Below, in pieces: positions 33,322 to 41,800 of a DNA stretch of 64,000 bases (within the stretch, counting starts at the first letter, position 1; every line of letters starts with the position of its first letter). The notes under the pieces were generated by a model. The model saw nothing but the letters and a program-made list of their open reading frames with translations. It had not been told where the DNA came from and ran no database searches. A program made the position numbers and the translations under genes. The DNA is from Paenibacillus sp. FSL H8-0548 (GTDB taxonomy: Bacteria; Bacillota; Bacilli; Paenibacillales; Paenibacillaceae): the NCBI RefSeq assembly GCF_038630985.1, contig NZ_CP152049.1:2189501-2253500 (forward strand). The letters are read 5' to 3'.

Positions 33322-34593
33322 TTGGAAAATAATCGAAACTGGGCAGGTAACTATAAGTATAGCGCTTCGGAACTCCATGTTCCGGAAACCGTGGAACAAA
33401 TACAAGAATGGGTAGCTCGTAGCAGTCGAATAAAGGCGCTTGGCACTCGTCATTCGTTCAATGGAATCGCTGATTGTACCGAGAGCCTCCTCTCTCTGCA
33501 CAAGCTTAACCGAGTAATTGAATTAGACCATAAACGCAATAAGGTTACGGTTGAGGCTGGTATGAGATACGGGGATCTATGTGATTATTTGTACGGATGC
33601 GGCTATGCTTTGCACAATTTGGCGTCGTTGCCGCACATTACCATTGCAGGTGCATGCTCAACGGCAACACATGGTTCTGGTGACCGGAACGGCAATCTTG
33701 CTACAGCGGTTCATTCCATGGAAGTTGTCAAAGCGGATGGGGAGAGGATCGTTTTCTCCCGTGATCAACATGATGGGCTCCTCGCAGGAGCTGTCGTAGG
33801 ACTTGGGGGACTAGGGGTTATCACACAAATCACTCTAGATGTGATTCCCACATTTCAGATGAGTCAGTATGTATTTGAAAATTTGCCTTTAGCGCAGCTT
33901 AATGATCATTTTGACGATATTTTCTCTAGCGCTTACAGTGTTAGTCTTTTCACGGATTGGAAGACAAACACTTTCAATCAAGTTTGGTTAAAGCGGAAAA
34001 TATCAGATTATGCCCCAGCGGGGGAGGATTCTGAATTTTTTGGCGCCATGCAAGCAAGAGTGAATCGTCATCCAGTGCCAGGACACTCAGCGGAGAACTG
34101 CAGCGAGCAGTTTGGCATTCCCGGACCATGGCATGAACGGCTGCCGCATTTCCGCATGGATTTCACGCCAAGCGCCGGTGAGGAACTGCAAAGTGAATAT
34201 TTCGTGCCGCGCCACTCTGCCTATCAAGCACTTTGTGCGATTGACCGAATACGGAACTACATATCGCCACACCTTTATGTGTCCGAGATTCGCACGATTG
34301 CGGAAGACAATCTGTGGATGAGCCCTTGCTACAAGCAGGACTCGGTGGCTATTCACTTTACATGGAAAGCGGATTTGATTGCAGTTGAGAAAATATTACC
34401 ACTAATTGAGGAACAGATTGCGCCTTTCCGTGCCCGTCCACATTGGGGGAAGTTATTTGCCATGCCGCCCGTCGATTTACAATCATTATATGAGAAATTG
34501 CCCGACTTTCAGAGGTTGCTCCTTCAATGCGACCCCAAAGGGAAATTCTGCAATAGCTTCTTGAAAACATATATTAAGGATAGCTATTCATAG
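33322..34593 (+). CDS. FAD-dependent alditol (xylitol/sorbitol) oxidase-like protein
   Basis: 423 aa, close in layout to Streptomyces alditol oxidase AldO. N-terminal NWAGNYKYSASELHVPETVE, then the FAD domain with GTRHSFN (H44, position of the covalent FAD histidine), NLASLPHITIAGACSTATHG and GGLGVITQITLDV. The C-terminal D-arabinono-lactone-oxidase-type domain has AYSVSLFTDWK, FGIPGPWHERLPHFRMDFT, RARPHWGKLF and CDPKGKFCNSFL. The reaction would be oxidation of a polyol at C1 with release of H2O2. TTG 33322 is preceded by GGGAG at a slightly long distance. No partner genes adjoin it. Confidence 0.85.
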   Translation: MENNRNWAGNYKYSASELHVPETVEQIQEWVARSSRIKALGTRHSFNGIADCTESLLSLHKLNRVIELDHKRNKVTVEAGMRYGDLCDYLYGCGYALHNLASLPHITIAGACSTATHGSGDRNGNLATAVHSMEVVKADGERIVFSRDQHDGLLAGAVVGLGGLGVITQITLDVIPTFQMSQYVFENLPLAQLNDHFDDIFSSAYSVSLFTDWKTNTFNQVWLKRKISDYAPAGEDSEFFGAMQARVNRHPVPGHSAENCSEQFGIPGPWHERLPHFRMDFTPSAGEELQSEYFVPRHSAYQALCAIDRIRNYISPHLYVSEIRTIAEDNLWMSPCYKQDSVAIHFTWKADLIAVEKILPLIEEQIAPFRARPHWGKLFAMPPVDLQSLYEKLPDFQRLLLQCDPKGKFCNSFLKTYIKDSYS

Positions 34594-34727
34594 TCACCAA
34601 ATTAGCGATACCAGCCGAAACACCAATAAAACCTTAAGCCTTTTTTCACAAACAGCGCGGAGACCGCATCATAGATAGAAATAAGTAGCACTGCATTAAA
34701 AGACCACGATAACTCAATACCAGAACG

Positions 34728-34758
34728 AAAGGCAGCCGATTCGCTATGGCTGCCTTTT
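34728..34758 (+). terminator. Terminator after the alditol oxidase gene
   Basis: AAAGGCAGCC, a 10-nt loop, GGCTGCCTTTT. GCTAATGGGCAG, a half GGGCAG element, follows at once. Confidence 0.8.
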
Positions 34759-34833
34759 CCGCTAATGGGCAGAGAAAATCCAAAATATGGTGTATTGGAA
34801 TTGGTGATATGCTATGTTAAGGAGGGCTACTGC

Positions 34834-35362
34834 TTGATTTATGTGGTACGGCACGGTCAAACGGATATTAACAGAGAAGGAAAGCTGCAGGGAAGAAGGG
34901 GCTTACCCTTAAATGACGTTGGGGTAGAGCAGGCAAACTATTAAGAGACAGACTTGAAAATGTAGTATTTGATTATGTTTATACCTCACCTCAAGAATGA
35001 GCTATTAAAACCGCAGAAATCACAACAGGTATAAAACCTATTATCGATGAAAGGCTAGATGTATTTGATCTTGGCGAGGCTGATCTATTGAAAAAAAAGG
35101 TGAAGTCAAAATGAATGGAGTAGTGCCTGATTCCAATTTCTATATAGGTGTTGAGGAAGTATTTAACTTTATAAATAGGATCTTCTCCTTTTTTAATGAA
35201 CTAAAAGCCGAGCATTTAGACAGCCAGGTAAATAAACTGATATCCGGACACAGATGTACGACAGGTTGTATTGATGCTTATTTTGAAGGCATCCCCAATG
35301 ATGGTAACATACTAAGATTCTCATCAGACAACGGCGAATATAAAGTATATTCTCACAAGTAA
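34834..35362 (+). pseudogene. Histidine phosphatase pseudogene (frameshift and nonsense)
   Basis: TTG 34834 after GGAGGG starts IYVVRHGQTDINREGKLQGR, an intact RHG motif. The frame stops at 34942; the family continues in another frame from about 34937 (LLRDRLENVVFDYVYTSPQE), where TGA at 34998 replaces the expected Arg codon of SPQERA; it then reads AIKTAEITTG and an intact C-terminus to 35362. One indel and one CGA-to-TGA change explain it. The last 84 codons would otherwise look like a separate gene. Confidence 0.85.
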
Positions 35363-35554
35363 GCTGTTTGTACTCTGCGGATCTGTAAACTTTCATTGAG
35401 CTATTCCAGCTAATAGCTTATCAATATTTAATTATTAAAGGCCGATTCCTGAAGTGGTATACTCAAAAAAAGATATGACAAATAACCATCCCTTCGGCAC
35501 AGGAATATATTTCATCTTTTTCTATTTCATACTGGCGCGTGAGATAGCGCAAGT

Positions 35555-35947
35555 TCATGAGATGCTGACCCCGTTTTTTGATAGGTTCAAACTCTTCTTT
35601 ATAATACAATGCCCTAGTTGATGGGCATCTGCGGCATCCGTCTTCACTCGTCTCAGATTGGTTTTTTTAGCTTCATATGAGATTAACGGATGAATGACGA
35701 TGTACAGATACTGGTACTCATCCAGAAACTGAACAACAGGGCTATGATAATGGCCTGTTGCCTCCATTACAATGCAAGGGCTCATCCCTGCAACTGATTC
35801 CACTGCTCTAACATAATGAAGAAAAGACGATAATTCCTCTAGATCATGATTAAATTTAAAGGTCTTCCCATGAGGGACTCCACGGTCTAAAAAAGCTTGT
35901 GCATGGCTCTCTCCCTTGGACACATCTAAACCAATGACTGGATTCAT
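35555..35947 (-). pseudogene. IS110 family transposase, truncated and frameshifted
   Basis: Start ATG 35947 after CAGGAG. The DEDD RuvC-like N-terminus is clear: VIGLDVSKGESHAQAF (D8), CIVMEATGHYHSPVV (E), RRVKTDAADAHQLG (D, D). Near 35612 one base is missing; the neighbouring frame continues ALYYKEEFEPIKKRGQHLMN and LRYLTRQYE before family similarity ends. The C-terminal serine-containing domain is absent, so it cannot transpose. Confidence 0.88.
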
Positions 35948-36154
35948 GACTTCGCTCCTGTAGTATTTTCACCGGCAACCCCTAACCTTCTTGTCTTCCA
36001 CACTATCGCATGTGATACGGGATCAAGGTCTGAGCCAGCCTAACCATGGTTGAACAAGTAAGGGGGGATGAACAGAATAGCTCTCGGGATCCAAGGTCCC
36101 ACGGGCAGAATCGTTCGATCCCCGGCTACCGCTATCTTACGACCACACAAAAAT

Positions 36155-36183
36155 GAGGTCCACCAGAAAGATCTGGTGACCTC
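36155..36183 (-). terminator. Hairpin with T tract at the outer side of the IS110 remnant
   Basis: Minus strand: GAGGTCACCAG, 6-nt loop, CTGGTGGACCTC, then ATTTTTG. It could end a transcript entering the element. Confidence 0.6.
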
Positions 36184-36280
36184 GTAATACGAATGGGCAG
36201 GATTATGGAACGCCCCTAAAATAAAGTGAAACCTTATTATTCCATTTTACGTCTGCAGATATAGGTTTAAGGAGGCGATT

Positions 36281-36694
36281 ATTGTAAAAAAATATTTAAT
36301 TACCTTCTTCTTGTTAACTCTAATTATTATCCTTGGATGTAACGAGAAGAACCAGGACTCTATCTTGGACAACGATGGAATTTTCGTTAATCTGATATGT
36401 AGTCGGCAGGATAATACAAATGAATGCACAGATCAGCAATTCAATGATCTCGAATCATTTCAAGTTTTCAAAACTGCTTTAGATAGTGCAGAGAAAATGC
36501 CGGGTATGATTAATTATTTAGCAGAATACAATTTGGAGGTGAAATTTCAAGATCAAGCAACAAAAGCTTTCCATCTTTCATTAGGTACAAATAGGGATAT
36601 GAAAGGGCTATTGGTGGACCTTGAAAATACCAATGAGGGTTATGAAATTCCAGTAATTCATGCAAACAAATTAAGGGAATTGATAGAGGGTTAG
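36281..36694 (+). CDS. Putative lipoprotein with non-standard ATT start
   Basis: Reading from ATT 36281 gives VKKYLITFFLLTLIIILGC, a textbook lipoprotein signal with Cys at residue 20, and AAGGAGG ends 5 nt before it. No ATG, GTG or TTG is available there; the first conventional start (TTG 36311) would remove the basic n-region and half of the hydrophobic core. The mature part (137 codons in all) resembles no family I know; it is acidic. Either ATT is used, or a GTG has mutated and expression is reduced. Confidence 0.6.
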   Translation: MVKKYLITFFLLTLIIILGCNEKNQDSILDNDGIFVNLICSRQDNTNECTDQQFNDLESFQVFKTALDSAEKMPGMINYLAEYNLEVKFQDQATKAFHLSLGTNRDMKGLLVDLENTNEGYEIPVIHANKLRELIEG

Positions 36695-36701
36695 TAAATT
36701 T

Positions 36702-36731
36702 CTCATTAAGCTAACGGGCAGTTTAGCATGA
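36702..36731. repeat. GGGCAG-centred imperfect palindrome
   Basis: TCATTAAGCTAACGGGCAG then TTTAGCATGA, between two lipoprotein genes. Confidence 0.65.
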
Positions 36732-36814
36732 TTTTACATCACTTCTCGTTTGCAACCAATTCTCCTCTCAACTCGTTCATATTTATGTAATACTTAACTT
36801 GGAGGGATATCATT

Positions 36815-37156
36815 TTGAAAAAAGTGTTTGTTTTACTCGTATTCGTACTTGTTCTGGCAACAGGATGTTCATCCGACAATAATAGTGAATCAGACGAGCG
36901 TTGGAATCATAAAGAGGGTTTTGTTGTTGCAAAAGAAAACGGTAGAGTCCTAGTGGTGCGTGACAGGGTTGATAATATTGAAGCACCACTTAACGAAATA
37001 TTGGAAGACGCTCAGCCGAATGCAATCTGGCTTTCAGTGGACAAAAAAGGTTTCGATGCTGTCTCGGTAGGTGACCAAGTGAGCATAAATATCTCTAACG
37101 GGGCGATAGACCAATCCTATCCAGCTCAGGCGTCGGCGGACGTGATCAAGAAATAG
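36815..37156 (+). CDS. DUF3221 lipoprotein (YobA-like)
   Basis: 113 aa. Signal MKKVFVLLVFVLVLATGC (lipobox ATGC, C18), short Ser/Asn linker, then EGFVVAKENGRVLVVRD, AIWLSVDKKGFDAVSVGDQV, the DUF3221 pattern of a small OB-like domain. TTG 36815 follows GGAGGG. Function unknown; probably an outer-leaflet lipoprotein. Confidence 0.82.
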   Translation: MKKVFVLLVFVLVLATGCSSDNNSESDERWNHKEGFVVAKENGRVLVVRDRVDNIEAPLNEILEDAQPNAIWLSVDKKGFDAVSVGDQVSINISNGAIDQSYPAQASADVIKK

Positions 37157-37158
37157 GA

Positions 37159-37191
37159 ACTCCGCTTACGGGACACGATAGTTCAATAACG
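37159..37191. repeat. GGGCAG-family palindrome (GGGACA variant)
   Basis: CTCCGCTTACGGGACACGAT then AGTTCAATAACG, directly before a terminator. The right arm GATAGTTCAATAACG is shared with 29097-29111. Confidence 0.55.
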
Positions 37192-37193
37192 TC

Positions 37194-37218
37194 AAGGCTG
37201 CCGTTCGGCAGCCTTTTC
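37194..37218 (+). terminator. Terminator of the DUF3221 gene
   Basis: AAGGCTGCC-GTTC-GGCAGCCTT, then TTC; identical to the one at 29114. Confidence 0.85.
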
Positions 37219-37240
37219 TCAACTAACGGGCAAGTTAGCA
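37217..37240. repeat. GGGCAG-centred imperfect palindrome
   Basis: CTCAACTAACGGGCAAGTTA with arms AACTAAC/AAGTTAG around GGGCA. Confidence 0.6.
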
Positions 37241-37315
37241 GAATAGAATCTTCCTTCTTTTTTTGCAACTTACCTCCATCTCCAAACGTCATGACTGCTG
37301 TGGAGTGGGATTATT

Positions 37316-37780
37316 ATGAAAAAAATTATCATAAGACTGTTAATAATGTGCTTCATTATTACAGGGTGCATGAATAACGAAAGTCTTATAACAGGTATCA
37401 CAAATGTTGAAGAAAAAGAAAACCATGTAACAATGGAGGATGTCACTCAATCGTTGAAAGCACGGGGTGCTGAGTTGTTTTCTATGGGGCAACTCGATGA
37501 TGAGCTTACTGTATTAAACGATGTGAAACCATATGCGTTTACGATTGGAAACCCATTGGAAGATGTAGCCAAGCTTGAGAACATCTATATTTACATTTTC
37601 GAATCAGAACAAGTTAGCATGAATGGACCTGCTACGTTTAAAGAGCATCTTGAAACCGCTAAATTGGCGGCATTTCCATTTTATTATGTGCAAAAAAACG
37701 TGTTGGAAATTTACTTCAGCCATACAACAAAACATCCGAAGTTTGGCAATGTAATTCAAACTGCACTTCAAGATTTATAA
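37316..37780 (+). CDS. Hypothetical lipoprotein
   Basis: 154 aa. Signal MKKIIIRLLIMCFIITGC (lipobox ITGC, C18). The mature part includes KARGAELFSMGQLDDELTVL, LENIYIYIFESEQVSMNGP and C-terminal FYYVQKNVLEIYF, a pattern seen in small Bacillus/Paenibacillus lipoproteins of unknown role. GGAG lies upstream of ATG 37316. A 143-bp part of this gene is duplicated at 29178. Confidence 0.78.
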   Translation: MKKIIIRLLIMCFIITGCMNNESLITGITNVEEKENHVTMEDVTQSLKARGAELFSMGQLDDELTVLNDVKPYAFTIGNPLEDVAKLENIYIYIFESEQVSMNGPATFKEHLETAKLAAFPFYYVQKNVLEIYFSHTTKHPKFGNVIQTALQDL

Positions 37781-37843
37781 CTTAAGATTTAAATTAATGT
37801 CTTATATGCATAGATACTCGTTGAACTAAGATCGTTGAATGAC

Positions 37844-38140
37844 TCACATGGATGAGCAGGCGCTGCAGTGGTCGCATAGATGACTGACTGAGCGGATATT
37901 TTGGTCCGAATACATCGAAAGCGCAGAGTTGGCGATCATCCGGTCCATGTAGTTGATGTTGAACGTAATTTGCGATAGGAACTTTTTGTTCGATTCATAC
38001 TCGTTGTCAGTTAGCGCTTTCTGCTCGTTCCGGTAGGCGATGGAAGCGAATAAGGTGAGCTGGACGATCATCGCCAGAAAAATCAGAAAATAAATTTCTC
38101 GAAAATGTTTACGCGGCAGTCCCGCCCCCAACATACGCAT
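37844..38140 (-). pseudogene. N-terminal fragment of a membrane-anchored regulator or sensor
   Basis: From ATG 38140: MLGAGLPRKHFREIYFLIFL continuing into a TM segment (LAMIVQLTLFASIAY) and LSQITFNINYMDRMIANSAL, the start of the Cache-type extracellular domain of Paenibacillus AraC- or YesM-type membrane regulators. After about 85 residues the similarity ends and a stop follows; the catalytic or DNA-binding part is missing. Confidence 0.6.
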
Positions 38141-38164
38141 CGCCGTCTCTCCTATTCCGAAATA

Positions 38165-38206
38165 GAAAGCTTGCTCATCCGATTGCCAGCGGATGAGCAA
38201 GCTTTC
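38165..38206. repeat. Perfect 17-bp inverted repeat
   Basis: GAAAGCTTGCTCATCCG, 8-nt loop, CGGATGAGCAAGCTTTC. No T tract on either side, so not a typical terminator. It lies between the LLM gene end and the regulator fragment. Confidence 0.85.
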
Positions 38207-38262
38207 CATTATAGCATAGGGATCGGATGCCAGAACTTCCGGAATAGCAACAATTCCATCCT

Positions 38263-39288
38263 TTACCGATCCCTAACTCTCGGAGCGACTTCGGTTCCTA
38301 GCAGTTCAATGGCTTTCATAACGTCCTCATGAGGCATTGTGCCGATCGGTAAATGGAGAAAAAATCGCGAGAAGCCTAAATGTTTGCTCATGTGAACGAT
38401 TTTATTGGCGACCGTTTCGGGATCGCCCACGTAATATGCGCCTTCCAAGCTACACTCCGCGTCGAATTGCGCACGACTATATTGTCCCCACCCGCGCTCT
38501 TTAGACATTGAATTCAAAAAAGCCTGAGTCGGAGGGAAAAATTTATCGACCGCTTCCGTCGTACTCTCCGCAATAAACCCGAGTGAATGTACGGCTATCT
38601 TCAGTTTCGACGCATCATGTCCCGCGCGGGTAGCGGCATTCTTATAGAGTGGTACGAGCGGAGCAAATCGCAGGGGGTTCCCTCCTATGATCGCCAAAAC
38701 AAGCGGAAGCCCAAGCGTCCCTGCCCGTATGACCGAGTCCGGATTTCCCCCGCTGCCGATCCATACCGGCAAAGGATTCTGAACGGGACGCGGATACACG
38801 CCTAGATCCTTAAAGGCCGGTCGATGGCCTCCTCGCCAGGTCACCTTCTCCGAATCTCTTAGTTTTAGCAAGAGTTCCAGTTTCTCATCGAAGAGATCTT
38901 CATAGTCGTTCAAATCATAACCGAACAGAGGGAATGCATCGACCAAGGAGCCTCGTCCCGCGATAATCTCGGCACGACCGTTAGAAAGACCGTCGAGCGT
39001 GGCGAATTGCTGAAACACGCGCACGGGATCGGCGGCAGAGAGCACGGTAACCGAACTGGTCAATCGAATTGTTTCGGTTATCGGCGCGGCTGCCGCCAAC
39101 ACCAGGGCAGAAGCGGAATCCGCGAAGTCCTTCCGATGATGCTCTCCGATGCCGAAGACGTCTAATCCTACCTGATCCGCAAGGACGATTTCTTCGACGA
39201 CTTGCCGCAATCGTTCCGCATGACTTATCGTTTCGCCGGTTTGTACGTCCGGAGTCGTCTCGATAAAAGTATCTATACCTATTTCCAT
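38263..39288 (-). CDS. LLM class flavin-dependent oxidoreductase
   Basis: 341-aa luciferase-like monooxygenase (PF00296). VGLDVFGIGEHHRKDFADS, RLTSSVTVLSAADPVRVFQQ, GLSNGRAEIIAGRGSLVDAF and PLPVWIGSGGNPDSV are diagnostic of the subgroup that uses reduced FMN. GGAGG lies 7 nt before ATG 39288. It is downstream of an NADPH-dependent FMN reductase in the same direction, so the reductase may supply FMNH2. Substrate unknown. Confidence 0.9.
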   Translation of the reverse strand: MEIGIDTFIETTPDVQTGETISHAERLRQVVEEIVLADQVGLDVFGIGEHHRKDFADSASALVLAAAAPITETIRLTSSVTVLSAADPVRVFQQFATLDGLSNGRAEIIAGRGSLVDAFPLFGYDLNDYEDLFDEKLELLLKLRDSEKVTWRGGHRPAFKDLGVYPRPVQNPLPVWIGSGGNPDSVIRAGTLGLPLVLAIIGGNPLRFAPLVPLYKNAATRAGHDASKLKIAVHSLGFIAESTTEAVDKFFPPTQAFLNSMSKERGWGQYSRAQFDAECSLEGAYYVGDPETVANKIVHMSKHLGFSRFFLHLPIGTMPHEDVMKAIELLGTEVAPRVRDR

Positions 39289-39342
39289 GTTTAAGCCTCC
39301 AGCGCTTGAGTATGTCTAGAATTCAGAATTCGATATTAGAGA

Positions 39343-39385
39343 CGTAAAAACGGATAAAATAACGTTAGTTTCAGCCGTTTTTACG
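39343..39385. repeat. Inverted repeat between FMN reductase and LLM genes
   Basis: CGTAAAAACGG and CCGTTTTTACG, perfect 11-bp arms, 21-nt loop. Possibly an imperfect terminator of the reductase or an operator for the LLM gene. Confidence 0.65.
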
Positions 39386-39424
39386 AGTTAGCCGCAATTG
39401 GGTATTTCTCGATTTCCCGTCGGA

Positions 39425-39985
39425 TTAATTGCTTCTTACCGCTTTCATTGCATTGGTCCAGGGAACTAACTGGTCGAGCATCGCGTTTACGGATTTTTCT
39501 TGATGCGCTGCCGGTTTGAATACGGAATAATTCTCGAAATCGGTAAACAACGATAAACCAACTTGCGCTCTGACATGGGCGATTTGAACCTCGGACAAAA
39601 TCGTCCGCAAGCTTTCTACCGCGCGCGTTCCGCCCGAACCGCCGTAGCCGACCATACCGGCCGCCTTGTTGTTCCATTCTCCGTAGATAAAATCGATTGC
39701 GTTCTTCAGTGCGCCGGATATAGCATGGTTATATTCAGGTGTAACGAATATGAATCCGTCGAAGGTCGCGATTTTTGCCGCCCAAGCCTGCGTATGCGGC
39801 ATCGTATATTGTCCCATGGACGCAGGAATCGGTTCATCGTACATCGGCAGATTGAAATCCGCGATGTCTACCAACTCGTAATCCGCATCGCCACGCTTTT
39901 GGGCAATCTCGTGAACCCATTTGGCGACAGCTTCCCCATTGCGACCAGGACGAGTACTTCCAAGAATAACAGCAATTTTTAGCAT
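39425..39985 (-). CDS. NADPH-dependent FMN reductase
   Basis: 186-aa flavodoxin-like reductase (PF03358). FMN phosphate loop in VILGSTRPGRNGEAV; FVTPEYNHAISGALKNAIDF is the family signature; GYGGSGGTRAVESLR binds the isoalloxazine. GGAGG before ATG 39985. It precedes the LLM oxidoreductase and follows a MarR gene; the three probably form a stress- or xenobiotic-responsive group. Confidence 0.92.
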   Translation of the reverse strand: MLKIAVILGSTRPGRNGEAVAKWVHEIAQKRGDADYELVDIADFNLPMYDEPIPASMGQYTMPHTQAWAAKIATFDGFIFVTPEYNHAISGALKNAIDFIYGEWNNKAAGMVGYGGSGGTRAVESLRTILSEVQIAHVRAQVGLSLFTDFENYSVFKPAAHQEKSVNAMLDQLVPWTNAMKAVRSN

Positions 39986-40113
39986 TTAAATTCCTCCAAT
40001 TAGTTACGATTATGTGAAGTAAGCGTTAAATTAAGTAATTCGACATTCAGTCCGCCAAGCAAAGTCTGCTTTGCTGCCGCCGTTATATCATACCTTCTGT
40101 CAAGCGATGTTCG

Positions 40114-40569
40114 TTATTCCTCTCTAAGTCCTTGAGCACCCAGACCTATCCGTTTGAACAGCTGAATCATACGCGTTTTTTCTTCGTTGTCGATAAACGA
40201 GAAGTTTCGTGAAATCGTCGCGACATGCTTAGGGAAAACTTCATTGAAAAGCGCTTCCCCGCTTTCGGTGAGATTTACGTTCAACGTACGTCGATCCGTA
40301 ACGCTCGGTTGTCGCCGTACATAGCCTATCTTTTCTAGCTTGTCCACCACATATGTGATGCTTCCGCTTGGAATCGCGAATATTTCGCTAATTCGCTGGA
40401 TGGGATGCGGTCCTTTGTTATATAACAACTCAAGTATCATAAAATGATCCTGGCTGATGCCATGGCTTTCAATGTCACGCTTAAAATTATCGAACAGCGT
40501 TTTTGTGGCTTTAGCCCATACCCGAAACAAATTCAGGTCAAGTTCGCTGTTCTCGTCCGCTTGTTTCAT
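40114..40569 (-). CDS. MarR family transcriptional regulator
   Basis: 151 aa: ILELLYNKGPHPIQRISEIF, AIPSGSITYVVDKLEKIGYV and RRQPSVTDRRTLNVNLTESG give the winged helix with the DRR wing. No conserved cysteine sensor is obvious. GAGAAGGTG precedes ATG 40569. Two palindromes overlapping its promoter suggest autorepression; whether it also controls the FMN reductase and LLM genes is inferred. Confidence 0.9.
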   Translation of the reverse strand: MKQADENSELDLNLFRVWAKATKTLFDNFKRDIESHGISQDHFMILELLYNKGPHPIQRISEIFAIPSGSITYVVDKLEKIGYVRRQPSVTDRRTLNVNLTESGEALFNEVFPKHVATISRNFSFIDNEEKTRMIQLFKRIGLGAQGLREE

Positions 40570-40698
40570 CCAAACACCTTCTCCTCATAGGCAATATCTG
40601 CATCAGAATTCCAAGTTCTAAAACTTCATTCCGAATTGAAACTTTACTATTTTACCCCATCTCCGTTATTTATCCATTCAAGCCTTTTGCAAAACGAA

Positions 40699-40752
40699 TT
40701 TATCCTATAACTAGGATAAATATATCCTAACATTAGGGTAAATGGTTGTCAA
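40699..40752 (-). promoter_or_regulatory. marR-type promoter with two tandem palindromic operators
   Basis: Minus strand: TTGACA (40752-40747), 17-nt spacer, TAGGAT (40729-40724). Palindrome A TTTATCCTA-TAAC-TAGGATAAA at 40699-40720; palindrome B TATCCTA-ACAT-TAGGGTA at 40723-40740. Centres are 22 bp apart, two helical turns. The predicted leader is about 148 nt. Confidence 0.65.
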
Positions 40753-41006
40753 CTCTCTTCCACTTCTTTCGTATCCTCAGAACGGCTTATCGCAGTTTGC
40801 AATTGGATCGAAAGGAACACCTCTCTGCAAATGTAACTAATCCATTCGTTAGCTTAAAGATTGAGCCATTATTGACTTGAAGGGTATGAAATGACGCGCA
40901 ATGGCATCATTCACTTTGGTTTCTTATGAATTGCGGCGGACCGAGAAAAGTACCTCTTAATACAATAATAAAATACATGCTGGAGCATGGGGTGTAGGTG
41001 ATTTCA

Positions 41007-41111
41007 GTGGTGCAAAAAAATTATAATGATGGAATGATTAGAGTACAATTTATACAAAGATTTACTCACTTTATTTTAAGTGACCAACTTCAAGAGAAGG
41101 AGATTCAATAG
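41007..41111 (+). CDS. Possible 34-aa small protein
   Basis: GTG 41007, frame reads VQKNYNDGMIRVQFIQRFTH then FILSDQLQEKEIQ. GGTGTAGGTG lies 7 nt upstream. It is followed by a GGGCAG palindrome and a terminator, as the larger genes nearby are. No family recognised; could be a decayed N-terminus. Confidence 0.35.
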   Translation: MVQKNYNDGMIRVQFIQRFTHFILSDQLQEKEIQ

Positions 41112-41117
41112 TAAAGC

Positions 41118-41152
41118 ATTATTAGGCTAGCGGGTAACGATAGTTTAATAAA
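41118..41152. repeat. GGGCAG-family palindrome (GGGTAA variant)
   Basis: TTATTAGGCTA, an 11-nt centre containing GCGGGTAACGA, then TAGTTTAATAA: an 11-bp stem with two G-T pairs. Confidence 0.65.
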
Positions 41153-41158
41153 AACATG

Positions 41159-41195
41159 GAAGCAGCTGACCACAATGATCGGCTGCTTCTTTTTG
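41159..41195 (+). terminator. Rho-independent terminator
   Basis: GAAGCAGC, 15-nt loop, GCTGCTTC and five T. Confidence 0.8.
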
Positions 41196-41289
41196 CAAAC
41201 GGGAAGGATAGTTAACTCATCTCACGAATAACTAAATTATGGAGAGTTATCGTAGTTCGTACGATTTTATATATGGGAGGTAGGGTTTA

Positions 41290-41718
41290 ATGATAAATGT
41301 CAAAGAAGCTGAAAACCAATTAAAAGCAATGATTAGAAATATAAATGCTGATGATATATTGAATATTTGGAACACGTTTAAGACCTTTGCTAAGGTAGAG
41401 GTTGAATGTGCTGAATCTTCATTATTATTTCAGTGTGGTGTTTATAATTTTACTGGAACTGAACTATTTTATTTCGATTTTGTCCGTCAGTTTACAATAG
41501 AGGAAGAAGGCGAATATTCGCATATGGAACAATTACATTGTGAGTATACATTTCCTCCTGTTGATGAATTAAGGTCATTGAAAAAGTCACTTTGGTCGTA
41601 TGATACTGATGATAATCTTGCTTTGTTTTTTACAACAGTTGAATCATTAAAGGAATTTTTAATTCCAATTAGCCGTAATTTTCTCCTTGAATTAAAAGTT
41701 TATCAAGAGGAAATTTAA
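41290..41718 (+). CDS. Hypothetical protein
   Basis: 142 aa, acidic, no signal peptide or TM segment. Visible parts: NADDILNIWNTFKTFAKVEV, LFYFDFVRQFTIEEEGEY. GGGAGG is 8-9 nt before ATG 41290. The pattern resembles small cytoplasmic proteins often found as isolated accessory genes or immunity-type proteins in Bacilli, but I recognise no family. AT-rich codons, flanked by GGGCAG palindromes. Confidence 0.7.
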   Translation: MINVKEAENQLKAMIRNINADDILNIWNTFKTFAKVEVECAESSLLFQCGVYNFTGTELFYFDFVRQFTIEEEGEYSHMEQLHCEYTFPPVDELRSLKKSLWSYDTDDNLALFFTTVESLKEFLIPISRNFLLELKVYQEEI

Positions 41719-41800
41719 GACCAACGCTTTCATAAAAGAGAAGTGCGTATTTGACAAAGGTACACTGATCATGAGCAAGTGCTACTGTGGCTTGCTCTTC

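Larger units (their letters stand above)
35525..36185 (-). mobile_element. IS110-family remnant with its 5' non-coding end
   Basis: A transposase fragment (below) is preceded on the minus strand by about 230 bp of gene-free, structured, GC-richer sequence, the place where IS110-group elements encode their bridge RNA. The 3' half of the element is lost near 35525. The outer limit of the left end is uncertain. Confidence 0.65.

Noticed and set aside
35111..35362. Stand-alone 83-codon gene
   Set aside because: It is the C-terminal part of the histidine phosphatase pseudogene that begins at 34834.
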